64,000 nt of DNA from Solicoccozyma terricola (Eukaryota; Basidiomycota; Tremellomycetes; Filobasidiales; Piskurozymaceae). The stretch lies in the NCBI GenBank assembly GCA_001600875.1, contig BCLD01000002.1, positions 1,032,191 to 1,096,190 of the forward strand. Direction: 5' to 3'. A program made the translations under genes and the position numbers. Below, piece after piece: positions 33,896 through 46,900 of the stretch (the stretch's first letter is position 1; the number at the start of each line of letters is the position of its first letter). The notes under the pieces were generated by a model. That model saw only the letters and a list, made by a program, of their open reading frames with translations. It was not told the origin of the DNA and did no database searches.

Positions 33896-36545
33896 TTAGA
33901 TCGAGTAACGGAACGAAGCGTGTCCGTTTATCGGCTCGCGTTTGCCAGAGTCCAAGTCTCGATTGATCTTGCGGAACCACACGGTCAAGATACCGCAGAA
34001 GGTGATGATGAGCAGCTGAGCGCCAATCGCGGCCCAAAGACCAGGCCTATTGTTGGTATGCAGATTCGCACCGGTCAACATCTTGGATGCGTGGTCGACG
34101 GAGGTGCCGATCCGCGCGAAACTCACAGGTATCGAGGGTAGTCAACCTGGCGGAAAACAGTGGATGCCATGATACCACCCACTCCTCCCATTCCTACGAC
34201 GATTGCAGAAGCTACAGCCTGTTAGGGTGGATGCGGAGGTCGTTAGGTGGACCGAAGAGTAGAACAGAGACACAGAAAAGAAAGAAAGGCAAGGCCAAAA
34301 GGAAAGACGCGAACGCACCTTCTTCGAGTGACTCAAGCAGTTGTTCGCTTGGTACGACAAAACTCCCGGTACGTTCGCCTGAGCTCCAGCTGCTCACACA
34401 ACACGACATCAGCTTTCCACCCTTCCACCTTTTTCAACCGCAGGGTCTCCCTCACCAATGGCTAAAAAGCTTCCAAACAGCCTGATGCCGACCTTGCCAC
34501 CGTACCCGATGATCGCGCACCCGATAATACAAACCACAGCATTCAGCGCTACGAAAGCACCACGTTGGCGGAACCTATCTGAACACCAAGCGACGGCAAA
34601 GGTGTATATAGCAGCGAAGAGATAGGGAGGGGCGGAGAGGCAGAGGGAGGCGACGGTCGAGTAGCCGCCACCTGCTAGGATCTGTGATATGACGGGAGTG
34701 TACGTGATCAGCACTGGATGAGTACTGGCATGACGGCAGGCTGTGGTGCTTACGACCGGCAGGAAGTCTGTTCATTCAATCGCAAACATTAGCACACCAC
34801 CTCCTCTGCCCCTCCGCTCGCCCTTCACCGGCACTCACAAGAGAAAGCGTAACTCGGCAACGTAGCGCTCATAAAGCACAACCTAATCCCATCCCGACCG
34901 CGTCCACATCAGTCCTCCGACCCCTTTCCCCCCCGAACGCTTTTGAAGAAACGCCCACTCACCCAAACATCCAGGTCTGTACGTCCAACAAATGCTTGAC
35001 CACCTTTTTACCCGTGATCACATCCGCGTCACCGTCTCCCCTGTCCACATTAACCCGATCAATGACCCACGCCGTTTCTTTCGGGGAAAGGAACTTGTTC
35101 TTGTCCGGGAAGTCGACGATCAAGAACCACGCCACCACACCCAGTGCGATTGTGAGTAGGCCCTCTACGAAGAAGACGTAGCGCCAGGTGTGGAGCAAGC
35201 CGGCTGGAGGGATGTGGGCCAGGCCATAGCCGAGGATCTAGGAGGGAAAAAAGGGGCCAGGGGCGGGGGGGGGAAGCGACATCGTTAGGTTATCACACCG
35301 GCGATGTGCGATGTGGAGCACATACCTGAGAGAATCCAGCAACCGCCATACTCATAAGATAAAACACCGCCATCCTCTGTAATCACACATTTCACATCTG
35401 TCAGCTCGCCATTGACCATCCACCTTCCACCCCCGAGCTGCCCACTCACCTTCTGCGTCTCCCATCGAGTGTACCATGTCGAGATGATAAAGACACAAGC
35501 CGGGAAGAAAGCGCTCTATCGATGCGCACAACGAAGAGCTTGTCAGGGGGTTGTCCTGTCTCAACGTAGGAAAACAAAGCACAAAAACTCACTTCAAAGA
35601 ACCCCAACTAAATCACCGCGTCAGACACAACACCACAAGAGTCAGTACCTCATAGAGCAACAAAACGAGACGAAGACGCAAGACGAGGAGGGGTTATGGG
35701 GAACTCACGACGACTCTCAATCCCAACATCTGAATCCAGTTCTTGGCGATTCCCATGAGCGTCATCACCATACCCCACAGGATCTGTTGTTGGGGGTGTG
35801 GATGATGGGTTAGCACAGGTCCTCGGTTATGCCGCGCTTGGGATATTAGATTGAGGAAAAGACGAGGAAGGCGAGGTGGATAGAGATGCGGAAAAGGAGT
35901 GAAATTGAAGGAGGTGGCGGAGGTAGAGGCAGAAGGGAGAGACAGAGCCGGATGAAGGTACGTACCACAATTGTTACGATCAGATTCCTAGCTCCGACTT
36001 TACGGAGGAGGAGATTTGCTGGTAATTCGAATATGATATCTGCGTTGTCCGCCACACAATGGCGGCAACACGGGGCACATAAACAGGAAGATCAGTACCT
36101 GGTTTGCAAGGTGGTACGCGGTCGAACGAAGAAAGAGAAAAAGAACATACATGGTATGAAGAACATCAAGGTGATGAGCGAGTATCGTTCTCCTACCGTG
36201 AGCTGGAGCTCCTTTGCCATTCCGAGAACCCTCGCCGTCGACAAATTGGTCTGCCGGTTCAAAAGAGGCCAGTTCAGATGATGAAGGCATTGCACCAAAA
36301 CGACTGGCCATCCCTCAACCTCAGGTAGAACTCACTCTATCGATCAAAGCAACGGAATACAATGCTCCGAGGATCAACAACAACCTCCTATCCACCTTCC
36401 TTATGATGCCCTTTCCCTCTCGTTCATCCACCTCATTTCCGTACGCTTCTTCGAGCGCTCGTGCATGCGGTGACTCTACATGTTCTGTGTGCGCAAGTTC
36501 GTCCTTTTCATCTGTGATGAGCTTGTGCTGCGGGATATCTGCCAT
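33896..36545 (-). CDS. MFS transporter, anion:cation symporter type (allantoate permease-like)
   Basis: Roughly a dozen exons on the minus strand, ATG at 36545 (MADIPQHKLITDEKDELAH), stop at 33898-33896. The acidic N-tail leads to RKVDRRLLLILGALYSVALIDR, then NLSTARVLGMAKELQLTVGE with the loop after helix 1 typical of the ACS/Dal5 family. It continues with FELPANLLLRKVGARN, FFPACVFIISTWYTRWETQKR, ILGYGLAHIPPAG-LLHTWRYVFFVEGLLTIALG and NRPGLWAAIGAQLLIITFCG before the cytosolic C-tail. Such permeases import organic anions such as allantoate, nicotinate or pantothenate; the substrate cannot be told. A poly(C) tract precedes one acceptor (near 35265). I did not fix every junction. Confidence 0.78.
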
Positions 36546-38331
36546 GGCTGGCGAGATGTGTTGCGTCTGTGGGTGGGGTTCGTGTGCGGGGAACTGGGGC
36601 AACAAGGAGGGGCTCCAGTGGACAGACACACACAGACACTATATACCGTGAACGCGAGAACGGTAATACAGGATTCCGAGCTGCCACGGGTCTCACCCAA
36701 CCGGTTATGGCGAAATGGAAACCTTGCTCTGAATTGGAGTAGGTTAGGTACCCTTGGAATAACTTGGCAACGACCAAAAAACCGGGTACCTTTTCCTTTT
36801 TCCCTTTCGCCCGCATATTCCCGGGGAAACCACAGCAGCCCCCCCAACATTCAGCATCACTCCCCTTTTGTTCCTCCTTGGGGCCCAACTGCATTACCCG
36901 GGCGGGCGGACGCTCGGTTATGCTGCTCACTGCTGCTCACTGCTGCTCACTGCTGCTCACTGCTGCTCAATGCTGTCAGGCCACATGTTTGCCAAGTAAC
37001 TTTTTCTCGGGAGTTGTCCTCGGTGCCTATCACAAGGGGCCAACCTTGGCACTCCCCGGTAAATCGCAACATCAAAATCGAGCGAGTCACATGACAACTC
37101 TACAACTCTCTTCTTGCTTTGTTCAAGGTCAGGGGGCTACCGGCCGGGTGCTAGTCATTCTTCGAGGTTGGATATGACTCCCAAGCGTTTCATTGGCATG
37201 AATGTAATCCTCTGGTAAGTTAGGACTTGGCTCTTAGGATGTCGGCAATGACGCGACTGTGGCAACTTAGGCAACACACGTAACTTGTCAACCTTCAGCG
37301 ACGAGTCAAAGCTGCCTTTCCAAGGATGGTGTTCCAATTTTGCTATGTACAAAGACCAATAGTCGAATTTATCCAACTAGTGGATGACGAAGAATGACGA
37401 ATCCCTGTTGAATTTACACGACCGAGATGGGGTGCTTTTCACGAGTGGCATTAAGCGGGTGGGTGATAAGGTCATCACCACCAGCTTAACTCCAGTCACT
37501 TAAGGGTGCTGTAAAGACATGGTTCGAGAGGGATAGGTGCAGGGTACCTATCCTGAAGTTTTCAGCCTTCTTTGCACTCTTTTGTATTCTCTATACGGAT
37601 CGAAACTTTCTGTTTCGGCCTAATATGGAAAAATTCAAGGTCTTTACTGAGAACCTCATTTTTACCTAATCGCTATAATAGGCACCCAATGCATCCCCCT
37701 CTCTTTCGGCACCATCCCTGTTGACTTCATCACTTTGCTCGTCTTAGCAGCTAGATCTGAATCCAACAGCGAGGGATCACAAACTCCATCATCTGCCTTC
37801 TCTTCTTTGTACTGAATTGATACATTGAAGGACCGGCGGCACCTGACATAATTACAGTGCACCACAACTTGTGTCGGTCAGAGTCGATTGATAGTAAACA
37901 AGAGACCTCCAGCTCTAGTCTAATTCTGGTGATGGTCTTAGGTCTCTGGCAAATTGTATGCACCTCTCTAAGCGAAACTGATTTACACAACCGACTTTTG
38001 CTTATAGGTGTTAGATGTAGACTCATTGCCATCAAGTCGCTCTGCTTGCGGCAGCTTTTCAACGTACCAGTCAAGCTCTACCGATTTTGGCCACCTCACC
38101 CTCAACTGTAAGGATTTTTGCTGTTGGATATTGAATAGGGAGAGTCAGGTGACCCAGTCTAACTTTGGGCATGACGGCGCTGGTTAGGCAGTTAAAGACA
38201 GAGATTCATGAATGCACTCTTTAACCTATATACTGAATGATCAACATAATACGTGCTGACAGATAGATCCAACCTTTATTTTAACATTGACGCCGTTCCA
38301 CCCCCCGCCGGACCCAGATGCAAACCATTGC
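36546..38331. other. 1.8-kb intergenic region with tandem decamer repeat
   Basis: Promoter side of the ACS-type transporter and 3' side of the GST-like gene. Open frames on both strands are short and lack splice partners. AT-rich around 37600-38250. Nothing else recognised. Confidence 0.5.
36917..36974 (+). repeat. TGCTGCTCAC decamer tandem repeat
   Basis: Five units of TGCTGCTCAC, the last changed to CAA. About 370 bases upstream of the ACS transporter start. Confidence 0.9.
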
Positions 38332-39377
38332 CTACGCAAGTAGCGCTTTGTCCACCAAACCACTCGATAACACCGTCTCGACCCATTTAGCGACATGTGG
38401 CAGGTCCTTGTGTTTCCAGACACCGTCAATGAGGGCGGGGTTGATAGACGAGAACGCATACCAGCCTGGAGTAGATGTTGGTTAGTGGGATGAGTCGTGG
38501 GCTCGTCTCATGATCCTCACCAAACAACGCAAAGTCGGCGTGACTGGGTCCCTGTCCTGACAACCACAACGAGCTGTTTCGGCCCGCCTTTTCCTTCAAC
38601 ACGGATTCGATCAATGAAAGCTTTGTCCGAGCGCCGGCCAGTTGCTTCTCTAGGAGCTCAGGGATGTCTGAGATGTTGTTCAGTCGAGCGAGGCCCGCTT
38701 CTCCACCGATCTTTTTGGAAAGGTGTTGTTTGTTGTCGGGGTTGGAGATGGCCAGGATCTGTTAGTCAGGTGGTCAGTGGTCCGTTGAGACTGATCATCC
38801 GTCAGTCGACCTACTCCAGGAAATATGAGAGGTCTTAGCTCCCCGCCCAACTCGGTATTTGACCAGACCTCAACGAACTTGGCAAGCGACTTGCCAGATT
38901 CACCGCCAAAGAGAGACTTGCCCGTGATTGCGGCGTATTTTTCTTCAAGCTGTGAGTAGACTAATGAGCTGGAAGATTTTAAAGAGGATAGAAGGTCACT
39001 GACGTGCAAAGCGATGGTCCAGGAGTCCGTGACGAATCTCGGCTCGTGGGAACTGTCATATTCAATGGTGGGGACGGTGACGGCGTTGTTGCCTGTGTGT
39101 TCGCTCAGGGTCGTACGGATCTGTAGTAGGAAGGGTTAGTGGGATGTATGAACGGTTGGGAAGGGCTTGCTCACCTCTGTGAACGTGTAGTCTGTCGATT
39201 CAGAGCTGATGTCAAGCAGACTGAAGAGGAGCGCGGTCAGTGTCGGCCAAGCTCTGGCCAGAGAGGGATGACCTACGCTAGGTCAAGCAACGTCTTCCAG
39301 ACATGAGGAGAGTATTGCTTGGCCTGGGGGTGGGCGTACACCAGTCGGTAGAGCTGGATGGGGGTAGGGATGGTCAT
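38332..39377 (-). CDS. glutathione S-transferase-like protein
   Basis: Six or so exons, ATG at 39377-39375, stop at 38334-38332, about 256 residues, normal for a GST. The N-terminal half (MTIPTPIQLYRLVYAHPQAK, TVPTIEYDSSHEPRFVTDSW) has the thioredoxin-like fold pattern with the cis-Pro VPT and D/ES-type glutathione-binding turn (TDSWTIALH). The helical C-terminal half ends GQGPSHADFALFGWYAFSSI, matching the SxADF GST helix motif, then KWVETVLSSGLV. Probably cytosolic; substrate unknown. Etherase-like GSTs of basidiomycetes are the nearest layout I recall. Confidence 0.75.
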
Positions 39378-40799
39378 TTTTGGTGTTGTGTTGACGGGGA
39401 CGAGAGGTGTTGACGGTGTTCGTAGGTGTTCACCCTTTTTCTCAACACCTTGCTGGCAATCACCGCCTTATCACGCAATTATGTCGGGGGATTAGTGATA
39501 GCAGGGTCTGGCTTTGTCATTGTGAAAACTGAAAAAAGTGACATGTTTCGCAAACAGGCCGACTCGAGGGACGGGAAAGGACGAGGAGTTTGAAGACTCG
39601 TGGAGAAGTGTGTGGTCATTCATGCTCCGTACAGGTGACATGCAGCTCAAAGCGAGCCTTGTTTGTCACAGGGAGTTAATCGGTCAATAAGTGTGGGGTC
39701 CCTGACTATGAATGCAGTCTTTTCCGCAGGTTTCTCCTATCAACCGGTCTCCTACTACTACCTATCCGCACCCGACCGACCAAGGGCGAGCTTCTCCTGG
39801 TAACCACCACCCCGCTGCCCAAGACCCGTCCATAGCCCGTTGAATCCACCGGGACATCCACGACCGCGGCGTTACTTGCTAGCCACGCGTCGCGGACTTT
39901 GATCTCGACTTCGAGATAAGGGACAAGGACATGTACCGTGGTTGCAAGCAGCTTGAGATCGGCACCAACCCCCACGTTCATTCGTCGTGTTTTGATCCTC
40001 TGCTTGAAGCCTCCCGTGCTGCCAGCAAGGCGACGCACACGCTGTTGCAACGCCATCTTCACAGGCTGATCGTCAAGACCAGATATTCACTCAATGGATC
40101 AGCCCGTTGTCCTCTGGCTCTCCAAAGTAGCAATCGGGTGATGCTCATAGTGGGAATAGTGAGGAGAGGTGGGTATGGGAGGCAGGGATGCTGTCAGGAC
40201 CCTGCAGGGCCTCGAGGAGCCAACAACTGCTACCGCTATCAGCTTTCATTAGATCTTTTCTTAGTATACGTTATCCCGAGTTGTCACCATTCATGACACT
40301 TTCCCACTCCTCGGACGTTCAGGTTCCCCGCGACGGGGTGCTTTCATGGTCGCAAGTTGTGTCAGTGCTTCCCGTTTGTCGGGCAAATATCCGGTGCTGT
40401 CTCCCCGATGACTAATAGCCTCCCTCCTCGAGGGTTGCTTCCATGTAGCATCCCACATTGGTAAGTGTCAAATGGATGCAAACGCGTGGTGCGTATGCCT
40501 GGCGGATGCTGACACGATGACATCGACAGCTTGCTTTGCAATCAAATATCACGAGAGACTTGATTCAGAATTCGAAAACAATTTTTTTGGTAATTGTATT
40601 TAAAGGGCGCTAGGTTGCCGGCGATGTAATCGAGATATGAGTCCGAACCACCAGCGGCAACAGACGAGACTCCAACGACAGTGGAGAGAGATACAAACCA
40701 AAACAACTACCTGCGAATCGACTTCGACCCTATAGGTCCCTTTACTCTCCACAGCAAAACCGGGAACTCCAGTTCGTCTTAAACCCCACCCACCCCGGC
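39378..40799. other. divergent intergenic region
   Basis: Between the GST-like gene (-) and the DFR-like gene (+). A 118-residue minus frame at 40062-39706 is basic and Val-rich with no recognisable motif. I leave it unannotated. Confidence 0.4.
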
Positions 40800-41825
40800 A
40801 TGTCCAAGGGCTTAGTTCTTGTCACCGGCGCCAACGGCTACATCGCCGCCCGCACCGTCGAAACAATCCTACAAGCCGGCTACTCGGTCCGCGGCACTCT
40901 CCGCTCCCAAGCGTCGGCCGCGCCACTCAAGGAGGCACTCAAGATCTACGGCGACCGCTTTACAACCATCGAAGTCCCTGACATCACTGCCACTGGAGCG
41001 TTCGACGAAGCCATCAAGGGCGTCGACTTTGTTGCGCACCTCGCCGCGCCCGTCTCCCTCTACTTTACAGACCCAGAGCCCGTCCTGCGCACTGCAACCC
41101 GTGCTACGGAGGAGATACTAGAGTCGGCAGCCCGGGAGCCTAGTGTGAAGGGCTTCCTGCTCATGTCGTCCATCACGGCAATCAGGGGCATGCGGGAGGG
41201 CCGGTACATTTGGACGGAGCAGGATTGGAACGACTTTGCGCCGGCGGCTGTCGAGAAGATGGGGAAGCAGGCGCCGGGTCCTGTCATCTACTCGGCAAGT
41301 AAGGTGGCGGCCGAGAGGGCGTTCTGGCGCTTCAGGGACGAGCGTGCACCGAAATTCGCCATGGCGGCTGTCAACCCCGTCTTCGTCGCTGGCCCGCCGC
41401 TCGTGCTGCCAACGAGCCCCGAAAAGTTGGGCGAGACGTATGCGTTCGTGTGGAACATCTTCGCTGGAGGCGAGCTCGCGAGTCCGTCGCCGACGCATCA
41501 CTGGTATGTTGACGTTCGGGACGTCGGCAGGCTGGTGTTGGCCGTCCTGGAAGCTGGCCATAAAGTGGACGGAGAAAGGTTCATTGCCAAGGCGGGATAC
41601 GCACCACCGCAGGCAGTGGCAGACATCCTAAGGGCGGCGTATCCTGACAGAAGGAGCATCATTCGCGAGGGAAAGCCGGGGGAGGGATACGTGAAGGGTT
41701 TGGGGGAGGCAGTTGGCGACCAAGACGTTGACGCCAGCAAGGCTGTGCGGCTGATGGGATCGGACTGGATTCCCCTGGAGAAGATGTTTCTGGATGAGAC
41801 CAAGGCTCTGGAGGCCTTCCTGTGA
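40800..41825 (+). CDS. NAD(P)-dependent epimerase/dihydroflavonol-4-reductase-like ketoreductase
   Basis: One intronless frame of 341 residues. The N-terminal Rossmann motif is VLVTGANGYIAARTVE (TGxxGxxG-type), followed by VAHLAAPVSL, and the active-site region LMSSITAIRG with YSASKVAAERAFW (YxxxK). This is the extended SDR subfamily that includes yeast Gre2 and plant DFR, about 340 residues. It should reduce aldehydes or ketones with NADPH in the cytosol; substrate unknown. It is the only long enzyme gene here without introns, and it uses G/C-ending codons heavily (GCC, ACC, GTC, CTC), unlike its neighbours. This suggests transfer or a retrocopy. It is 516 bases upstream of the ABM-like gene. 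Confidence 0.85.
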   Translation: MSKGLVLVTGANGYIAARTVETILQAGYSVRGTLRSQASAAPLKEALKIYGDRFTTIEVPDITATGAFDEAIKGVDFVAHLAAPVSLYFTDPEPVLRTATRATEEILESAAREPSVKGFLLMSSITAIRGMREGRYIWTEQDWNDFAPAAVEKMGKQAPGPVIYSASKVAAERAFWRFRDERAPKFAMAAVNPVFVAGPPLVLPTSPEKLGETYAFVWNIFAGGELASPSPTHHWYVDVRDVGRLVLAVLEAGHKVDGERFIAKAGYAPPQAVADILRAAYPDRRSIIREGKPGEGYVKGLGEAVGDQDVDASKAVRLMGSDWIPLEKMFLDETKALEAFL

Positions 41826-42340
41826 TGGCATCAGCCCTTCCTCCCTGTTTGGCTGCATATAGTGGCGACACGTCGCTCTGGTGTGTGGGAAACGGGAGAT
41901 TCGATGAGCAGGTGACGTGGGGAAGATTGTATTCTTACAACGGCGGTTAATTTTACTTGTCATCTTGTCTTATCTCAGAAGTATATTGACTCTGCAGCAT
42001 GGCCCAGGGTAATGTCGACGGGTGTGAAAAGATGTGACCTTGCATTTAAAGGATTCACTATGAATTGCAATCCAAATCGAAGCCGTCGAGACTTTTGCGC
42101 AGAACCAACACAGAGCGAGGTTGTCTCGTGATTGCGGTTATTCACCTTTATATCCGCACTCGGTTCTTGGAATTATTCCACAGCTGCGTAGAGGAAGCAG
42201 GTGGAAGCAGACATCGGGCTCACCGGCGGATGGGGCTGGATCAGGTGACTGGCATGCCTTGACAAGTGCCCGCCAGGCGTAGAAAGGGAATGATCATTCT
42301 CTCCAGAACCCCTCGTCCTCACTCAGCAACCCATACCAAC
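41826..42340. other. intergenic
   Basis: 3' end of the DFR-like gene and promoter of the ABM-like gene. Nothing specific recognised. Confidence 0.5.
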
Positions 42341-42969
42341 ATGTCGTCTTCACTTGAAATTGTTCTCATTCACCTCCCGGATGACGTCGCATCAGATCTT
42401 GAGCAATCGAAAGAATTCATCAATGATATGAAGTATGTGAGATCTCAGAAAGGGAATAAGAGCGTAAAATGGGGTCGAGCTGTAGGGCAGAATGTGTCCG
42501 TTGTGTTCTGTGGTAGGTGATATTGCTTTGCCGCGTGCCTAACTGCAAATGTTGCTGACACTAGTGCTGTAACGTCGGCCAAGCAGAGTGGGAGAGTCTT
42601 GGTGACTACCACAACTGGCAGAAAGAACCTAGGTACAATGAATTCCGAAACTACTGGATGAACTTTGCACGTACACCGTCGCCTGGAACGCCACCCCTTG
42701 AGATCAGACACATCCACATCCCCACTGCAAAGCTCGAGCATGTACTCTCCAAGAAGTATGCGGAGGTATCCATTGAAGGAGAACATCATGGCCTCCATGG
42801 AGACCACGAGCACCAGGGGAAGCCGCACTTCGTAGGCAAGGTGGTAGAAGGATTTGGAGAAGGAAAATCGATCACTCTCACCGGGTTGGAGAATTCTCAA
42901 GAAGGACGGAAGGCGCTGGAAAGCGGCCATGAGGCTGTTTACAAGGTCGCGCTCAGTCATTCGGCTTAG
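42341..42969 (+). CDS. ABM-like (dimeric alpha/beta-barrel) protein
   Basis: Two exons (42341-42512, 42587-42969) give 184 residues. The first half (SLEIVLIHLPDDVASDLEQS, GQNVSVVFCEWESLGDYHNW) has the beta-strand, helix and W-x(3)-DYHxW pattern of stress-responsive A/B-barrel or antibiotic-biosynthesis-monooxygenase-like domains. The second half repeats the hydrophobic pattern (ITLTGLENSQEGRKALES), so it may be a double barrel. A His/Gly-rich insert (HHGLHGDHEHQGKPH) joins them. No signal or membrane segment. Function unknown. Such domains often bind or oxidise small aromatic metabolites. Confidence 0.6.
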
Positions 42970-43965
42970 CAATGGAGCCGAGAGATTGTCGAAGGACTTT
43001 GGAATGTTCTTGGCTTCCGGCTTGTTGTGGATGTACCAATCCGAGATGTCTGACAGCCAAAATTGCAAGGCGATTACTGATCAAATGGTTCATGAAGGTC
43101 AAGACAACATTCACCTCCATCCGTAACTCACCACTGCATATGTAGCTTCCACCCGTTACGTTGCTCATTCGCCTCGATAGTATTGCAACTGCAAACGTAT
43201 GCCGCACAGAAGCTTCACGCACCCTCGCTCCTCCCAGTCGGAATCGCCGGCATGTTCATTATTATCTGCGTGGCGGTCCAGCAACTATGCCGTAATTTAG
43301 CAAAGAATCCTCTTGAAAACTCGAATGCACGGTTCTCAGCATCCTTCGGTTTATGCCGCTAAACTCACCCAACTCCGCATGGATATGATGTTCAAAGTCG
43401 TGAGTAAGGTAGCTCCGTCAATCCCGACACCTCCAAACTTGAGGTGGAGTCGATGGCGGTATAGGATCTCCATTCAGGTGTCCTGTGCAACGCAGCTATG
43501 TGATTTTTCCTAAACCAAGCTGTAAATCGCTGCAAGGACGTTTAGTATGTCGTTTGCCGGGCATTTCCTGTAATCAAAGTTTCAAGATCACTATGCTCCA
43601 CTATTCATGCCTCAAACTTCACGTTGCCCTCTCACTCTGTCATCAGATGCGCGTACGCTTTGCGTTCTCAGAAACAAGGTCTCGAAGTAACCCACGATAT
43701 CTCAACGCATGGATAGTCTCTCAGAGCGTGACCCAACGGGTCTTCATGCTGACCATAGCATATCCAATCCATGGTTAACAATCATTGTGGTGCAACGGGC
43801 ATCATGACTTCCGGACTTCTACCGTACGGCAACTAAGTCCACTCGTAGGCGTAGCACTACATGGCGACCCTCCACTCCTCCTTCTTTCTTTCACCTTCCG
43901 CTTTTGAAACTTCTGCCCTGTCCCCCCTACTCTGTACGAAATCCTAGTCACGGCACACAGCACAT
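42970..43965. other. convergent intergenic region
   Basis: About 1 kb between the ends of the ABM-like gene (+) and the SAT4-FucP fusion (-). Only short overlapping frames. Confidence 0.45.
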
Positions 43966-46900
43966 TCACGCACGCGTGGTCTCCTCCGCAAACTCGATAT
44001 GTTCGAGACCAGTGGCAAAAGGGGAAGAGTTGGATTCCCGGGGGCCCTTCTCCCAGAAATTGACTGGACCGTCCATCGCTTGGCTGTTTGCCTCTTGGCC
44101 GTCCACCGCTTGCATTTCTGCACATACAGCCTGCTGTACTGGTGGGACACAATCCACCCAGTCGCGCAGAACCGGGTGGATGTTCATGATCAACAAGATG
44201 ACGAAGATGCCTGCGTACACCCCAATCATGATGGAGAGAGCGTATTGAGCATTGTGATCGTGGGAGAGCTCCAGAGCCCAGGCAATGCTTGGCCACACCG
44301 CGCCGCCAGAGATCGATATCGTCAAGCCCGTGGAGACCCGCTTGGTGTAACGTCCACATCCCCGTAAAGTCATTGCGAACAGGGTCGGAAAAATCGGACC
44401 TGAGAAGAATGATAGAAGTAAGGTGGCGGCCAATGCACCATTTGATGAACTTGGAATTGGCAGAACCATTGACAGAACGGATGTGAGGAGGCATCCCATT
44501 ACACACACTGCCAGCACGATCCTGCCAGGGACTCGTAAGTAGCAAGCGAATGATGCCAGGAATCGAGCAAAGGTGAAGCATGACAGGCGGATCAACTGGT
44601 AGTTGAAGGCTTGGTCGGTGGTCGTGCTAACATGGTGGATAAGTCTCGGTATCCAGACGAAATCGAACACCTCCGATTACTCACCCTGGGTTGACTTCCT
44701 GCATGAGCGAGGTCCAGTCATAGTCCAGCTGTTCCTGGACGCCGACGTACAGCCACATCACGAAAATTCCAGTGATCGTCACAAGGTAGAGAATCTTGCA
44801 TCCCCAAACATGCTGATCATGTGGAGGTTTCCCGTAGAGTTCTCGCTGTGTTGCAACCAATTCTAGATCTTCGTCGCTCGCCTCGCTTAGCGGGACATAA
44901 TAAAAGCACATCCCAAGGAGACTCGCCCATAGTGCGACAGCTAGGTAGACCCACTGTGTTTTGAATAGCGCCTCGCGTCCCACATCTTTGAACAACACGC
45001 GAGTGGCTAAAAGTGCAGCGAGGACGGAGCCAATCCCTTGCAACCCTTGAGAAAAATTGAGTCTTGCTTCCATGAGGTGTTCTGGTCCGGCAAGGGCGAT
45101 GAAGGGGTTGGCAGCTATTTCAAGGAGTGCGGAACCGTTTGCAACCATAAAATTGCTAATGAAGAACCCGGCGAAGGAAAGGAGCACAGACGACGGCCAA
45201 AATGCCAGAGCTCCTACCGCGTAGACTCCAAGTCCCGTGATGAAGGTTGGTTTGAAGCCGAATCTAGTGAGGATCCAGTACCCAGCTATCAAAGGCGCCA
45301 AGAAATAAGCAACCCAGTAGCCGGTGCGCAATGCTAGTGAACGAGATGCGTTGTATTCCGCCAAAGTCTCAATCGCGCCGTTGAGAGTTCCGATGAGACC
45401 TAGAGGAGGAGGGGAGCTTTAGAATAACCATAGGAGTAGAGAGAAAATGGAACCTATCTGTACTAGATGCAAAACCCCAGGTCCAAAATAAAGTCGAAAC
45501 TGGCGCAGTGAGACGAGGTTGAGCACTTAATATTGACTAACCGAACAACAGGGACTCACCGAACAAAATCGGCCACCAAGCCTCCCGACTGGTAAGTTGT
45601 GTCAAAGGTTTCTTATCACCAAGTTTGACAAAGTCCATGAATGTTGTAGGAGGGAGTTGCGGCTGGATTGGACCAAAAGCTGGTTTTGCAGATGACCGCC
45701 TATTTGAGATGCGCATTGAGAAACTCGTTAAACGACCTTTTCTCTCAGTTGCGTTCAGCTCAGTTGGTAGAGGCCGTTCTAGAAGTCCGTCCGCCGTATT
45801 AAAAAATTCGATGATGTCCATCGTGTGATTGTCTTCTGCATCGAGCAGATCGTCTTCCTGTGAATTGATGCGAGAAGGGCCAGCAAGGGGTGTGACTTTC
45901 TCCACCATGCTCTCATTCGGATCGTTGTGAGATCCCATCTCTGCGAAATCGTTGCCATTGCCGCCAATCTGTGTCGAGGCATCCACAGCGGTTTGCCTTG
46001 GAGTTGAAGGATTGGGCGGGAATGTCGTTGGGTAGTCGAGTGAGGCCGACGACTTGCCAGGGATCAGTCGGAGTATCAACGGCTTGATAACCAGTGCACA
46101 GGCACAAATCAGTCCCACGTTGACCTCGATAGCGGACCACATGAGACTGTAGCTTGCGTGCCAGGCAAAGTCGGTGATGGAGCCATCAACAATTTCTCTG
46201 ATGAGAGCTTCTTGAAGATAGGCGATGCGAATGACATCAACGACGGTGACGAACACACCAATAAGGAAGGTGAGGAAGAGTCCCACTTTGGCTCGTACCT
46301 CCAGGCGCATCGATGTAATGAGAGGAAGAGGGAGGATGAGGATCGATATGTCGGTGAGAATGTTGATTGGGGCTGACGACAGGTACAGGGAAAATATGTC
46401 AATGCATCGTTCCGCAGACACATATACCGCATTGCTGGTGTTGAAGGCTGACGATATTGGGTGACATCGAAATATGTTGAGAAATGTGAGCACGATGCCA
46501 GAGAGGATGACAACAACCCCTACAAAGATCGTTGCGTATTGAAAAAAGGGTCGACTTCGACCTATACGGTAGTAAAGCATGAGAATAGCGATCTTAGTCG
46601 CCATCAGAGCCGGATTATAGAGTACGGTGAAGGCGTATGCTGCGCGTTTGCTGCGGAGGAGTATTCGCAAACGTGAGGAGCAGAGGGTTAGCGAACTCGC
46701 AAAATGGCACATTATCAGAGAAAAGAAAAGAAAAAAAGTCCTACAGAGGTATTTCCCACTCGGGAAGGATGTCCGCATCTTGTTTGCCAAGCCCAACCGT
46801 CGATCCATACATGATGGCTATCGACATTCCAGCCGCGAATAGCTGTACAAAAGCGATTTAAGGTGAGCTTACGAACGGGTCCGACACTATGCCAGATACG

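Noticed and set aside
39706..40062. 118-residue minus frame
   Set aside because: No motif, no splice partner and unusual composition; likely random open frame in a GC-rich promoter region.
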